Positions 1-10,590 of a stretch of DNA of 39,844 nucleotides are shown here, piece by piece; position 1 is the first letter of the stretch, and each line of letters opens with the position of its first letter. The notes under the pieces are model-generated. The model had not been told where the DNA came from. It saw only the letters and a program-made list of their open reading frames with translations, and searched no databases. The translations under genes were made by a program, and so were the position numbers. This DNA comes from Pseudomonas viridiflava (GTDB lineage: Bacteria; Pseudomonadota; Gammaproteobacteria; Pseudomonadales; Pseudomonadaceae), in the NCBI RefSeq assembly GCF_900583165.1, contig NZ_UTKY01000014.1, positions 1 to 39,844 on the forward strand, given 5' to 3'.

Positions 1-103
1 GGGACTCTTGATTCCAGGGCATGATCAGCTACCTCCTGATCATGCGTATTAACCTGTAAACCATGTCCCCGGTTAGAAATGTAAACGATGTCCCCGGTTT
101 GTA
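1..103. mobile_element. End of an insertion sequence (partial)
   Basis: The first hundred bases look like the terminal region of an IS whose body lies left of the window. Two direct copies of a 20-base motif (TGTAAACSATGTCCCCGGTT) lie at 55-74 and 80-99, differing at one base. Such subterminal repeats occur in IS21- and IS481-type elements, but I cannot assign the family without the transposase. The exact end is uncertain (about 100-104). The next bases are half of a REP palindrome, so the element appears to have inserted into a REP. Confidence 0.55.
19..45. terminator. Hairpin inside the IS end
   Basis: A 10-bp perfect stem (GCATGATCAG / CTGATCATGC) with a 7-base loop. No T-run follows on either strand, so it may be a weak terminator after the unseen transposase genes or simply a secondary structure of the IS end. 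Confidence 0.3.
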
Positions 104-227
104 CCGGGGCAAGCCCCCTCCCACATTTGGACTGTGTTCCTTCAGTTAGGAATCAGCCAGCCAGACCGACGAACATGTCCTGCACGTCGTCATGGTTGTC
201 CAGGCCTTCAAGAAATGGCGCAACCCC

Positions 228-320
228 ATGTGGGAGGGGGCTTGCCCCCGATGACGGTGGCACAGTCGATAGCTACATGGACTGACACACCGCTATCGGG
301 AGCAAGCCCCCTCCCACATT
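228..320. repeat. REPIN (two inverted REPs), tandem unit 1
   Basis: Starts with GTGGGAGGGGGCTTGCCCCCGAT and ends with the inverted REP reading GGGAGCAAGCCCCCTCCCAC, separated by about 45 bases. This two-REP inverted arrangement is the REPIN form described in fluorescent Pseudomonas. Confidence 0.85.
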
Positions 321-420
321 TGGACTGTGTTCCTTGAGTTGGAAATCAGCCAGCCAGGCCGACGAACATGTCCTGCACGTCGTCATGGTTGTCCAGGCCT
401 TCAAGAAATGGCGCAACCCC

Positions 421-513
421 ATGTGGGAGGGGGCTTGCCCCCGATGACGGTGGCACAGTCGATATCTACACTGACTGACACACCGCTATCGGGGGCAAGC
501 CCCCTCCCACATT
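421..513. repeat. REPIN, tandem unit 2
   Basis: Same arrangement as the copy 193 bases upstream, with a few substitutions (for example GGGGGCAAGC in place of GGGAGCAAGC in the right REP). It is immediately downstream of the YebC-family gene stop, about 25 bases away. Confidence 0.85.
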
Positions 514-538
514 TGGACTGTGTTCCTTGAGTTGGAAA

Positions 539-1246
539 TCAGCCAGACAGGCCGACGAACATGTCCTGCACGTCGTCATGGTTGTCCAGGCCTTCGAGGA
601 AGGCTTCAACTTCGGCCATCTGCTCGTCGCTCAACCCGCTCACCGGGTTCTTGGCGATATAACCCAACTTGGCCGACAGCACGGTGAAGCCCTGCTCCGG
701 CAGCGATTTCTGTACCGCATCCAGGTCAGTGGTTTCGGTGATGAACAGGGTCGCGCCTTCTTCTTCGCCGTCTTCGAAATCCTGTGCACCGGCTTCAATG
801 GCCGCCATTTCGGGATCAGCGTCCGGGGTGTCCGGCGAAGCTTCGATCAGGCCGACATGGTTAAAGTCCCAGGCCACCGAGCCGGAAGCCCCCAGTTGCC
901 CCTTGCGGAACGCCACGCGGATTTCTGCCACGGTACGGTTGATGTTGTCGGTCACACATTCGACGATCAACGGCACCTGGTGCGGGGCGAACCCTTCGTA
1001 GGTCACGCGGTGGTATTGCACGGTCTCACCCAGCAGGCCTGCGCCTTTCTTGATGGCGCGCTCCAGGGTCTCTTTGGGCATCGAGGCCTTTTTGGCCTGC
1101 TCCACCACCAGACGCAAGTGGGCGTTGGTCGCGGTGTCGGCACCGTTGCGGGCGGCGATGGTGATTTCTTTCACCAGCTTGCCGAAGATCTTGCCCTTGG
1201 CATTGGATGCCGCTTCTTTATGTTTGACTTTCCACTGTGCGCCCAT
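539..1246 (-). CDS. YebC/PmpR-family protein
   Basis: 235 residues, the usual length for the YebC/TACO1 family. The N-terminus ([18 protein letters not shown]) is the recognisable family opening, followed by a helical domain with an AxNxxLRL-type segment, the conserved YEGFAP stretch near residue 84, and an acidic C-terminal region ending in [10 protein letters not shown]. Family members were annotated as DNA-binding regulators (PmpR acts on quorum sensing in P. aeruginosa); more recent work links YebC proteins to translation through proline stretches. The opening differs from canonical YebC (MAGHSKW), so this is probably the second, YeeN-like paralogue. It lies downstream of the LysR gene on the same strand. 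Its 3' end is duplicated in the tandem repeat beyond the stop. Confidence 0.9.
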   Translation of the reverse strand: MGAQWKVKHKEAASNAKGKIFGKLVKEITIAARNGADTATNAHLRLVVEQAKKASMPKETLERAIKKGAGLLGETVQYHRVTYEGFAPHQVPLIVECVTDNINRTVAEIRVAFRKGQLGASGSVAWDFNHVGLIEASPDTPDADPEMAAIEAGAQDFEDGEEEGATLFITETTDLDAVQKSLPEQGFTVLSAKLGYIAKNPVSGLSDEQMAEVEAFLEGLDNHDDVQDMFVGLSG

Positions 1247-1346
1247 GACTCACTCTCTCGATATCCATCGCGCCCAAACGTCTACTGGCCGGCGCTTTGG
1301 GGGCAGAGTTTATAGCGCAAAAACGCAACGTTCCACCAAAAAACCG

Positions 1347-2204
1347 TCAGGGCGCCAACTCGAAAAACGCCTGGATCAGGCGCAGTGAGCGGCGTCGCTC
1401 CAGGCAGCCGAGCCCGTGGCGATTGACCAGGCCGTCACCTTGTAGCGGGATCGCTTGCACCCGAGGGTCCGGGCTGACCTCCATGGACGACACCACTCCA
1501 ACCCCCAATTGGGCAGCGACGGCTTCGGTCACGGCCTCGCGGCTGTCCAGTTCCAGCAACACTTTGGGACGGACGCCAGCGGCCTGGCAGGCGCCATCAA
1601 ACGTGCGGCGGGTGATGGAGCTGGGCTCGCGCAGCACCATGATCTCGTTGTCGAGTTGCGCCAGGCGAATACCTTCTGGCTGCGCGGCCCAGGGATGATT
1701 GGCCGGTACCAGCGCGCAAATCCTTGATTCACCCAAGGCCTGCAAATGCAGGCCGTTACGCGGCTGCACTTCGGTCAGCACCGCCACGTCCGCATGCTCG
1801 GACAACAACGCCGCCAAGGTTTCCTGGGCATTGCCCAGGCGCAGGTTGACGGTGATGCCGGGGTACTGCACCCGCAGCTTGGCGATCATCGGCATCACCA
1901 GGTGCGGGCCATCGGCCGCCACTTCGAGCCGCCCGGTGAGCAATTGGCGGTTGGCCTCCAGCAGGGCTTGCGCCTCATCCACCAGACCGAAAATCGACCG
2001 GGTGATCGCTGCCAATCGGGTGCCCTCCTCGGTCAGCTCCACCCGTCGCGCCGTGCGGCGCAGCAAAGGGATCTGGTAATGCTCTTCCAGGGCCTTGATA
2101 TGCCCGGTCACCGCCGGCTGGCTGATAAATAACCGCGCTGCCGCACGGGTAAAACTGCCCTCTCGGGCCACGGCATCGAATGCACGCAATTGAAACAGGT
2201 TCAT
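1347..2204 (-). CDS. LysR-family regulator, probably of phosphonate genes
   Basis: 285 residues from the ATG at 2204, the usual LysR length. The winged helix-turn-helix is at the N-terminus (MNLFQLRAFDAVAREGSFT, then AAARLFISQPAVTGHIKALE), and a periplasmic-binding-protein-like effector domain covers about residues 90-285. I chose this start because the HTH begins within five residues of it; an in-frame extension upstream has no family similarity. It is divergent from phnW with about 110 bases between them, the classical arrangement for a LysR protein controlling its neighbour, so 2-aminoethylphosphonate or a breakdown product is the likely inducer. That role is inferred from context. Confidence 0.88.
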   Translation of the reverse strand: MNLFQLRAFDAVAREGSFTRAAARLFISQPAVTGHIKALEEHYQIPLLRRTARRVELTEEGTRLAAITRSIFGLVDEAQALLEANRQLLTGRLEVAADGPHLVMPMIAKLRVQYPGITVNLRLGNAQETLAALLSEHADVAVLTEVQPRNGLHLQALGESRICALVPANHPWAAQPEGIRLAQLDNEIMVLREPSSITRRTFDGACQAAGVRPKVLLELDSREAVTEAVAAQLGVGVVSSMEVSPDPRVQAIPLQGDGLVNRHGLGCLERRRSLRLIQAFFELAP

Positions 2205-2205
2205 A

Positions 2206-2226
2206 GTTATCGGCCTCACTGATAGC
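2206..2226. promoter_or_regulatory. Candidate LysR box in the lysR-phnW gap
   Basis: GTTATC and GATAGC are separated by nine bases, giving a TATC-N9-GATA dyad that fits the LysR-type T-N11-A pattern. It starts 2 bases before the lysR start codon, which would suit autorepression together with activation of phnW. Assigned from pattern and position only. Confidence 0.4.
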
Positions 2227-2314
2227 TCGCATAACAACAAACAATTTGATTGATAACAAGCCAAACTGCAATTTAGGCGCCGTAGCTTCAGCCCCAGCCT
2301 TGCGAGGATGTGAA

Positions 2315-3442
2315 ATGACCGCCGCCGCACCGATCCTGCTCACCCCAGGCCCCTTGACCACTTCGGCCCGCACCCGCCAAGCGATGCTGGTGGATTGGGG
2401 CTCGTGGGACGAGCGCTTCAACCAACTGGCCGCCAGCGTCTGCGAGCAATTGCTGGCAATCATCGATGGCGCCAGCAGCCATCACTGCGTGCCGTTGCAA
2501 GGCAGCGGCACGTTCGCTGTCGAAGCCGCCATCGGCACCCTGGTACCGCGCAACGGCAAGGTGCTGGTGCTGATCAACGGCGCCTACGGCAAACGCCTGG
2601 CGAAGATCTGTGAAGTAATGGGCCGCGCCTTCTGCACCTTTGAAACCGCCGAAGACCAACCCACCACGGCGGCCGATGTTGATCGGTTGCTGCATGCCGA
2701 CAGCGCCATTACCCACGTTGCGTTGATCCACTGCGAAACCAGCACCGGCATCCTCAACCCGCTGCAGGCAATCGCTCACGTCGTGAAAGACCACGGCAAG
2801 CGCTTGATCGTCGACGCCATGAGTTCCTTCGGCGCGCTGTCTATCAACGCCCGCGAAGTGCCGTTCGATGCGTTGATCGCCGCGTCCGGCAAGTGCCTGG
2901 AGGGTGTGCCCGGCATGGGCTTCGTGTTCGCCGACAAACAAGCGCTGGCGGCCGCCCAAGGCAACAGCCACTCCCTGGCGTTGGACCTGTTCGACCAACA
3001 CGCCTACATGGCCAAGACCGGCCAATGGCGCTTCACCCCGCCGACCCACGTGGTCGCCGCTCTGCATGAAGCACTGCTGCAATACGCCGAAGAAGGTGGC
3101 CTGCCCGCACGCCATCAGCGTTACACGCGCAATTGCCAGGCGCTGCTGGACGGCATGGCCGAGCTGGGCCTGCGCAGCTTTTTGCCGGCCGCGATCCAGG
3201 CGCCGATCATTGTGACCTTCCACGCCCCGCAAGATCCGCGCTACCAGTTCAAGGACTTCTACGAGCGGGTCATGGCCAAGGGTTTCATCCTTTATCCCGG
3301 CAAATTGACCGAGGTGGACACCTTTCGCGTGGGCTGCATCGGCCACGTCGATGCCACCGATATGCACGCCGCCGTCGCCGCCATCGCCGAGGCGCTGCAC
3401 GCTATGAACATCAACCTTTCTTCCCTTGGATCGCCCGCATGA
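2315..3442 (+). CDS. phnW: 2-aminoethylphosphonate-pyruvate transaminase
   Basis: 375 residues. PhnW transfers the amino group of 2-aminoethylphosphonate to pyruvate, giving phosphonoacetaldehyde and alanine, the first step of the phosphonatase pathway. The N-terminus [11 protein letters not shown] is the family signature; Lys193 in [14 protein letters not shown] is the expected PLP lysine, and [10 protein letters not shown] carries the cofactor-binding Asp. The ATG at 2315 is preceded by GAGG about 7 bases away and gives the family start. phnX overlaps its stop by 4 bases, so the two are translationally coupled. The divergent LysR gene is the likely regulator. No phosphonate transporter is visible nearby. 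Confidence 0.95.
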   Translation: MTAAAPILLTPGPLTTSARTRQAMLVDWGSWDERFNQLAASVCEQLLAIIDGASSHHCVPLQGSGTFAVEAAIGTLVPRNGKVLVLINGAYGKRLAKICEVMGRAFCTFETAEDQPTTAADVDRLLHADSAITHVALIHCETSTGILNPLQAIAHVVKDHGKRLIVDAMSSFGALSINAREVPFDALIAASGKCLEGVPGMGFVFADKQALAAAQGNSHSLALDLFDQHAYMAKTGQWRFTPPTHVVAALHEALLQYAEEGGLPARHQRYTRNCQALLDGMAELGLRSFLPAAIQAPIIVTFHAPQDPRYQFKDFYERVMAKGFILYPGKLTEVDTFRVGCIGHVDATDMHAAVAAIAEALHAMNINLSSLGSPA

Positions 3443-4266
3443 ATTATCAAAACCCCAACACCGTCCAGGCTGTGATTCTCGACTGGGCTGGCACCGTGGT
3501 CGATTTCGGCTCGTTTGCGCCCACGCAGATTTTTGTCGAGGCGTTTGCCGAGTTTGGCGTGCAAGTGTCGATTGAAGAAGCCCGGGGCCCGATGGGCATG
3601 GGCAAGTGGGACCATATCCGCACCCTGTGCGATCAGCCAGCGGTGGCCGAACGTTATCGCCAGGCATTCGGCCGTACACCGACCGACGATGACGTCACCG
3701 CGATCTACCAGCGTTTTATGCCGTTGCAGATCGAAAAGATCGCCGAACACTCGGCGTTGATTCCCGGCGCCCTCGACACTATCGCCCAGTTGCGCGTGCA
3801 AGGCCTGAAGATCGGATCGTGCTCCGGCTACCCCAAGCAGGTGATGGATAAGGTCGTCGCGCTGGCCGCCACCAACGGCTACGTGGCCGACCATGTAGTC
3901 GCCACCGACGAAGTGCCCAACGGCCGCCCCTGGCCTGCCCAAGCGCTAGCCAATGTGATCGCCCTGGGGATTGATGATGTGGCGGCCTGCGTGAAGGTCG
4001 ACGACACCGTGCCCGGCATCCTCGAAGGCCGCCGCGCCGGTATGTGGACCGTGGCCCTGACCTGCTCCGGTAATGCGTTGGGCCTGACGTACGAGCAGTT
4101 TCGCGCCCTGGATACCGCAACCCTGGCCAGCGAACGCCAGCGCATCGAAGCGATGTTCGAAGGCTCGCGCCCGCATTACCTGATCGACACCCTCAATGAC
4201 TTGCCAGCGGTAATTGCCGATATCAACGCGCGCCTGGTCCGCGGGGAGATGCCGCAAAGTCATTGA
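3439..4266 (+). CDS. phnX: Phosphonoacetaldehyde hydrolase (phosphonatase)
   Basis: 275 residues, HAD superfamily. It splits phosphonoacetaldehyde into acetaldehyde and phosphate, completing 2-aminoethylphosphonate use as a phosphorus source. Visible active-site features are the nucleophile Asp15 in [10 protein letters not shown], Lys56 in [10 protein letters not shown] (the Schiff-base lysine of phosphonatases), the SCSGYP motif, and an acidic Mg-binding motif around [10 protein letters not shown]. The ATG overlaps the phnW stop (ATGA at 3439-3442), so it is a two-gene operon. A longer in-frame opening upstream runs inside phnW and is not the start. Confidence 0.96.
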   Translation: MNYQNPNTVQAVILDWAGTVVDFGSFAPTQIFVEAFAEFGVQVSIEEARGPMGMGKWDHIRTLCDQPAVAERYRQAFGRTPTDDDVTAIYQRFMPLQIEKIAEHSALIPGALDTIAQLRVQGLKIGSCSGYPKQVMDKVVALAATNGYVADHVVATDEVPNGRPWPAQALANVIALGIDDVAACVKVDDTVPGILEGRRAGMWTVALTCSGNALGLTYEQFRALDTATLASERQRIEAMFEGSRPHYLIDTLNDLPAVIADINARLVRGEMPQSH

Positions 4267-4380
4267 TAGGGGTCAAGACAACGGCATTTGCGCCAGGCAA
4301 ACCGCTCAAAACCGGCATACAGTGAGTGGACTCCGTCGCCAAAGAATAGAGGTTTGCCCTGATGAATGAGGAACCCAGCG

Positions 4381-4938
4381 ATGCCGTGGAAAAACTCCGA
4401 TACGCGTTACAGCACCCTGTCGATTGCGCTGCACTGGTTGATGGTGGTGCTGCTGGCGGTGGTCTACGCCTGCATTGAATTACGTGGCCAGTTTCCCAAG
4501 GGTAGCGGTGCGCGTACGCTGATTGTCGAGATGCACTTTATGTTCGGCCTCACCGTGTTTGTGTTGGTGTGGCTGCGCTTGTTTGCCCGCAGCGTGGGCG
4601 TTGCACCGAAAATTGTGCCCGCGCCACCGCAATGGCAGAGCCTGCTGGCGACGCTGATGCATGTTGCGCTGTATGCGCTGATGATCGGCATGCCGATTGC
4701 CGGTTGGCTGATCGTCAGTGCCGAGGGGCATTCAGTGATGTTCTATGGCATGGAGCTGCCGCCGTTGATTGCCGAAAACAAGGACCTGGCCAAACAGATC
4801 GAGGGTTGGCATGTGTGGTTTGGCAAGATGGGGTATTGGTTGATTGGGCTGCATGCGTTGGCGGGGCTGTTGCACCATTATGTGATACGCGATAACACGG
4901 CGCTGCGGATGATGCCGGGGAAGCGGGCTAACCGTTGA
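4381..4938 (+). CDS. Cytochrome b561-type membrane protein
   Basis: 185 residues with four predicted transmembrane segments and the paired membrane histidines expected to hold two b-hemes (LHWLMVV near the N-terminus, HFMFGL, MHVALYAL, and LHALAGLLHHY near the C-terminus). This matches the CybB family of bacterial cytochrome b561, which oxidises ubiquinol in the inner membrane. I chose the ATG at 4381 because GAGGAA lies 8 bases upstream; an ATG 15 bases earlier would remove that site. Its 3' end overlaps the convergent next gene by 11 bases. No obvious operon partner. Confidence 0.88.
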   Translation: MPWKNSDTRYSTLSIALHWLMVVLLAVVYACIELRGQFPKGSGARTLIVEMHFMFGLTVFVLVWLRLFARSVGVAPKIVPAPPQWQSLLATLMHVALYALMIGMPIAGWLIVSAEGHSVMFYGMELPPLIAENKDLAKQIEGWHVWFGKMGYWLIGLHALAGLLHHYVIRDNTALRMMPGKRANR

Positions 4939-5812
4939 ACCCCCGGCCGCCTTGCAGGCCGCCGGTGTGGATGAAAATTAGACGGGTGCCGGGGCGGAAT
5001 CGCCCCGCCTCGATTTGTTGCTTCAACGCCAGCAGCGCTTTGCCTGTGTAGAGCGGCTCCAACGGTAAACCACAGGTCTGTTGCGTGGCGTCGATAAAAT
5101 CCAGAAGCGCGGGGTCGACCTTGGCAAATCCCCCTCGGCTGGCGTCCAACAGCTCATAACCACCCTGCACGATGACGGCCACGTTCTTCGCCACACCATG
5201 ATCATCCGGTACGGCCATGGCGCCATACACCGGGTGTGCACCCGCCTCCGCCAGTACCAACCCCGCCAATGTGGTGCCAGTGCCCGCAGCCAACCACCAA
5301 CCGTCGTAGTCGCTCCAACCTAATGCGCTCAACTGCGCGCGGGCTTGCTCCACCAGCACGCCACACCCCACGGCACCGGCCATTCCCCCGCCACCTTCGG
5401 GCACGGCGTGCAAATGGGGATATTGCTCGCGCCAGGGCAACCAGAAATCCGGCTCGTTGCGCGCACGATAACCGCCATAACCCAGCCAATGCAGGTGCAT
5501 GCCAAAGGCTTTGAGGTCGAGCACCGTGGGGGTGTCTTGAGGATGGCCACGCAGCAGGCCGACGGTCGGGAAACCAAAGCGTTTCCCCGCCGCCGCCAGC
5601 GCATGCAGATGGTTGGAGTAGGCGCCGCCCAGGCTGATGATGCCGCTGGCGTTATGTGCCTGGGCCAAATGCCCGGTGAGCTTGAACCACTTGTTGCCGC
5701 TGATCAGCGGGTCGATGCGGTCCAGGCGCAGCACAGCCAGTTCGACGCCTTGCAGCCAATTCAGCTGCAAGGGTTCGAGGGGTGCGTGGGGAAGCCAATC
5801 AAACGGGCCCAT
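4928..5812 (-). CDS. PLP-dependent ACC deaminase / D-cysteine desulfhydrase homologue
   Basis: 294 residues, PLP fold type II. Lys41 in ISGNKWFKL matches the Schiff-base lysine of ACC deaminase, and GGAYSNHLHALAA matches the loop that holds substrate and cofactor. A glycine-rich phosphate loop (AAGTGTTLAG) follows. Family members cleave 1-aminocyclopropane-1-carboxylate or D-cysteine. The protein is some 40 residues shorter than true ACC deaminases (about 338), so D-cysteine desulfhydrase-like or unknown activity is more likely. It is transcribed convergently with the cytochrome b561 gene, overlapping by 11 bases, and stands alone. Confidence 0.85.
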   Translation of the reverse strand: MGPFDWLPHAPLEPLQLNWLQGVELAVLRLDRIDPLISGNKWFKLTGHLAQAHNASGIISLGGAYSNHLHALAAAGKRFGFPTVGLLRGHPQDTPTVLDLKAFGMHLHWLGYGGYRARNEPDFWLPWREQYPHLHAVPEGGGGMAGAVGCGVLVEQARAQLSALGWSDYDGWWLAAGTGTTLAGLVLAEAGAHPVYGAMAVPDDHGVAKNVAVIVQGGYELLDASRGGFAKVDPALLDFIDATQQTCGLPLEPLYTGKALLALKQQIEAGRFRPGTRLIFIHTGGLQGGRGFNG

Positions 5813-5858
5813 CGGGGTGCATCTCGGCGTGCAAAAAGGGCCCGTAGTTTATGTCGCC

Positions 5859-7958
<2,100 letters not shown>

Positions 7959-8110
7959 TTATGTCCCACAGACTAAAAGGCGATGGATGAAGGCTCAATG
8001 ACCGTAACTGACAACTTATTGATCCAAATGCACAGCGCCCCTTGGCAAGCGCGTGCATGGGCCCTACCCTAGTCGGCGAACCCTATACCCGGTCTGTTGT
8101 CTGTTGCCCC

Positions 8111-9241
8111 ATGCGTAAACTTCTAGCTTTTACCGTATCCCTGGCCCTGGTTGCCGCCGTCGCCGCGTATCTGGTCTGGACCCAGGAGCGCCCCGTGGCG
8201 CATTACCTGTCGGACCTGCGCATCACCCTCGCCGTCAACGAAGGCCTGCCGGCCGATCGTGGCAACTTGCTGGGCATCCAGCCGGAGCTGTTCCCGGCCG
8301 ACTACCAGAGCCTCGAACGCCTGCACTTGAAACTCGCGGCCTACCTGCAAAAGGCCCGGGACCAGGGGCTGGTCAACGACAAGACCATCGTCGTGCTGCC
8401 GGAACACATTGGCACCTGGCTGATGCTCAAGGGCGAGAAAAACGAGGTATACCAATCCCTGCACGCCAAGGAAGCGATGAACTGGCTGTCGGTCAGCAAC
8501 CCGCTGCGCTTCGCCCGCGCCTGGATCAGCGCCACTGGCGACAACCGCACAGATGACGCCTACCTGCGCATGAAAGCCGCCGACATGGCCCGCGACTACC
8601 AAGTGCTGTTCGGCGGCCTGGCCAAGGAATTTGGCGTCACCCTGGTGGCTGGGTCCATTACCCTGCCCAACCCGACGGTGAGCCAAGGGCAGCTGCAGAT
8701 CGGCCACGGCGCGCTGTACAACGCCAGCCTGGTATTCAACGCCGACGGCTTGCCGGTAGGCCAGCCGCAGCGCCAGCTCTACCCGATCTACGACGAACGC
8801 GGTTTTATCGCCCCCGGCGATGAGAACATTGTCAGCGTGGTCGACACGCCCGCCGGACGCCTGGGCGTGTTGGTAGGCAGTGACAGCTGGTACCCGGACA
8901 ACTACCGCAAGCTCAACGAGCAAGGCGCGCAACTGATCGCTGTACCGGCGTTTGTGCTGGGCCGCGACACCTGGGACCGGCCTTGGCGCGGTTTTAAAAG
9001 CGTGTCCACCCCACCCGAAATCAGCCTTAAACCCGAAGAGCTCAGCGAAGGCGAAGCCTGGCGCCGCCTGACGTTGATCAGCCAGCAGCCCGTCAGTCAG
9101 GCCAGCGCCGGCATGAGTGTATTTCTGCGCGGGCAGTTCTGGGACCTGGGCACCGGCGGCCACAGCTTTCTCAGCAGCAACGGGCAAATCAGCGCCGATG
9201 GCGAGGCCCGTGGCGCACGCTTGTTGAACATCTGGCTATGA
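8111..9241 (+). CDS. Membrane-anchored nitrilase-fold protein, catalytic residues lost
   Basis: 376 residues. An N-terminal signal-anchor (KLLAFTVSLALVAAVAAYL) should place the rest in the periplasm. The body resembles the carbon-nitrogen hydrolase fold: IVVLPEHIG carries the catalytic Glu98. However, where the family has Lys before the LxxxxE segment the sequence reads Gln220 (PQRQLYPIYDE), and where it has the nucleophile Cys in a CYD/CWE-type strand it reads Gly256 (GVLVGSDSWYPD). It is therefore probably not a hydrolase and may be a binding or sensory protein. The last four bases overlap the AraC gene (ATGA), so the two are co-translated. The ATG at 8111 opens directly with the hydrophobic segment. 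Confidence 0.8.
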   Translation: MRKLLAFTVSLALVAAVAAYLVWTQERPVAHYLSDLRITLAVNEGLPADRGNLLGIQPELFPADYQSLERLHLKLAAYLQKARDQGLVNDKTIVVLPEHIGTWLMLKGEKNEVYQSLHAKEAMNWLSVSNPLRFARAWISATGDNRTDDAYLRMKAADMARDYQVLFGGLAKEFGVTLVAGSITLPNPTVSQGQLQIGHGALYNASLVFNADGLPVGQPQRQLYPIYDERGFIAPGDENIVSVVDTPAGRLGVLVGSDSWYPDNYRKLNEQGAQLIAVPAFVLGRDTWDRPWRGFKSVSTPPEISLKPEELSEGEAWRRLTLISQQPVSQASAGMSVFLRGQFWDLGTGGHSFLSSNGQISADGEARGARLLNIWL

Positions 9242-10266
9242 AACCCGTGCGGCTGGGGGATCTGTCGGTAGGTTTTGTACACACCCTGGCGGATGCCATA
9301 CACAGCCACGGCCTCGACCCACAACCACTGCTGCTGCAATACGGCCTCGACCCGGCACGGCTTGCCGAAGCCGGTGCACGCTTATCGATACCGCGCTACA
9401 TGCGCCTGGGCCATGCGGCCATCCAGCTCACCGGCAATCCCGGCCTGGGCCTGCGCATGGGCCAGCTCAGCCGCTTGAGCCAGGCGGGGCTTGCGGGCGT
9501 CACCGCCGCCCAGGCGCCCAACGTGCGCGAAGCCGCCCGCGCACTCACGCGGTTCGAGGCGCTTTACGGCTCCAACTATCGCGGGCAATCGAGTTTTCAT
9601 GAGGATGCCGAAGGCGCCTGGCTGCGGTTCTATTCCATCAGCCCGTATAACGCCTACAACCGCTTTGTGGTGGATTCGATCATCGCCGGCTGGCTGTTTC
9701 AGTTAGCGGCCCTGGTGCAGCAGCCGGTACAGGCGCAACGCATCGAGATCGAATTCGAAGCGCCGGATTACAGCGAGCACTACAGCGTGCTCGGCGATAT
9801 TCATTTCGGTGCCGAGGCCAACCAACTGCGCCTGAATCAGCACACCCTGTCATTGCGCAACCCACAGCATTGCCCCAGTACCTGGAACCTGTTGCTACAA
9901 CTTTGCGAAAGGGAATTGGAGCAGTTGACTCGCACCCGCAGCCTGCGCGAGCGCATTACCCGCTTGCTCGGGCCAATGCTCAATGGCGGCCGGGAACCCG
10001 ACCTGGAAGAAGTGGCGGCACGCCTGAAGCTGCCCACCTGGACACTGCGCCGCAAACTGGCCGAAGAAGGCACTCAATTTCGTGCGATTCTCAACGACAC
10101 TCGCCGCGACCTGGCGATGACCTACATTCGCGATACCGAACTGGCCTTTGGCGAGATCGCCTACTTGCTTGGTTTTGCCTCAGCCCAGGCATTTCAACGG
10201 GCGTTTCGGCGATGGAACAACCAAACCCCAGGGGAATTTCGCCGCAGTCAGCGGCATTCCGCCTGA
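9238..10266 (+). CDS. AraC-family regulator (arabinose-binding-domain type)
   Basis: 342 residues. The N-terminal part, about 20-210, fits the conserved domain of OruR/ArgR-like AraC proteins (LGLRMGQLSRLSQAGLAGVTAAQAP region). The C-terminal 100 residues hold two helix-turn-helices, the second ending in the AraC signature (IAYLLGFASAQAFQRAFRRW, then PGEFRR). The start codon overlaps the stop of the nitrilase-like gene, so the two proteins are made together and the membrane protein may feed a signal to it or be its target. The ligand is unknown; the divergent fadH gene suggests a lipid or fatty-acid connection, which is inference. Confidence 0.9.
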   Translation: MKPVRLGDLSVGFVHTLADAIHSHGLDPQPLLLQYGLDPARLAEAGARLSIPRYMRLGHAAIQLTGNPGLGLRMGQLSRLSQAGLAGVTAAQAPNVREAARALTRFEALYGSNYRGQSSFHEDAEGAWLRFYSISPYNAYNRFVVDSIIAGWLFQLAALVQQPVQAQRIEIEFEAPDYSEHYSVLGDIHFGAEANQLRLNQHTLSLRNPQHCPSTWNLLLQLCERELEQLTRTRSLRERITRLLGPMLNGGREPDLEEVAARLKLPTWTLRRKLAEEGTQFRAILNDTRRDLAMTYIRDTELAFGEIAYLLGFASAQAFQRAFRRWNNQTPGEFRRSQRHSA

Positions 10267-10274
10267 AGTGGGTG

Positions 10275-10361
10275 TTACAGCTCTGTTGCGTCGTCAGCCG
10301 GTTCCAGCGGGTCCAACTCAATCGCGTGGTACTCGAGTAGCTCTTCCTGATAATCGTCCAT
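10275..10361 (-). CDS. Small acidic 28-residue protein
   Basis: An ATG at 10361 opens 28 codons, beginning MDDYQEELLEYHAIELDP and ending DDATEL. A textbook ribosome site, AAGGAG, lies 6 bases upstream (10368-10373 on the plus strand). The product is strongly acidic, with 11 Asp/Glu and no Lys or Arg. It is convergent with the AraC gene, ending 8 bases from its stop. I do not recognise a family. The strong ribosome site and biased composition argue for a real small gene; comparative conservation would settle it. Confidence 0.6.
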   Translation of the reverse strand: MDDYQEELLEYHAIELDPLEPADDATEL

Positions 10362-10518
10362 CGTGGACTCCTTCTTGAAATAAAAGCGGGTGCCAATAAG
10401 TGACCTGCGTAGCCAGCCTAAAGTGCCGTTATGACGAAAAAATGTCTGCGCCATGACGTTTCTGCACTCCAGAATTAAACGTAGCAGCGTTATGGCAATT
10501 TAGCGTCCTGGGCTTCGA

Positions 10519-10542
10519 ATGTGATTGCAATTGCAATCACAT
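10519..10542. promoter_or_regulatory. Perfect 24-bp palindrome, probable MarR operator
   Basis: GTGATTGCAATTGCAATCAC (10521-10540) extends to a perfect 24-bp dyad. It lies about 50 bases upstream of the E1-like partial gene at 10591. The same core TTGCAATTGCAA occurs between the marR and E1 genes, so both sites are probably bound by the MarR protein encoded between them. Confidence 0.75.
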
Positions 10543-10590
10543 AGGTTTTTCCATTAGGGTTAGGGCATCCGTTATCAGGGGACTTAACCC

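Larger units (their letters stand above)
125..595. repeat. 193-bp tandem repeat carrying the yebC-family 3' end
   Basis: A unit starting ATTTGGACTGTGTTCC begins at 125, 318 and 511, an exact 193-base period. Each of the two full units holds a near copy of the last 18 codons plus stop of the YebC-family gene (539-595), about 18 unrelated bases, and a complete REPIN. The third copy is the genuine gene end and diverges after 595. The duplicated gene ends are near-identical but lack a reading frame upstream, so they are untranslated remnants. This probably arose by unequal recombination or REPIN-associated duplication next to the gene. Confidence 0.85.

Noticed and set aside
88..530. Short open frames through the tandem repeat
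   Set aside because: They are created by the repeated REPIN sequence, which gives the same reading twice; there is no ribosome site or conservation expected.
125..595. Regular repeats that might suggest a CRISPR array
   Set aside because: The period is 193 bases and the repeats hold REPINs and a gene tail; there are no short repeats with unique spacers.
2288..3679. A long open frame opposite phnW and the start of phnX
   Set aside because: It crosses two well-supported genes and encodes nothing recognisable.
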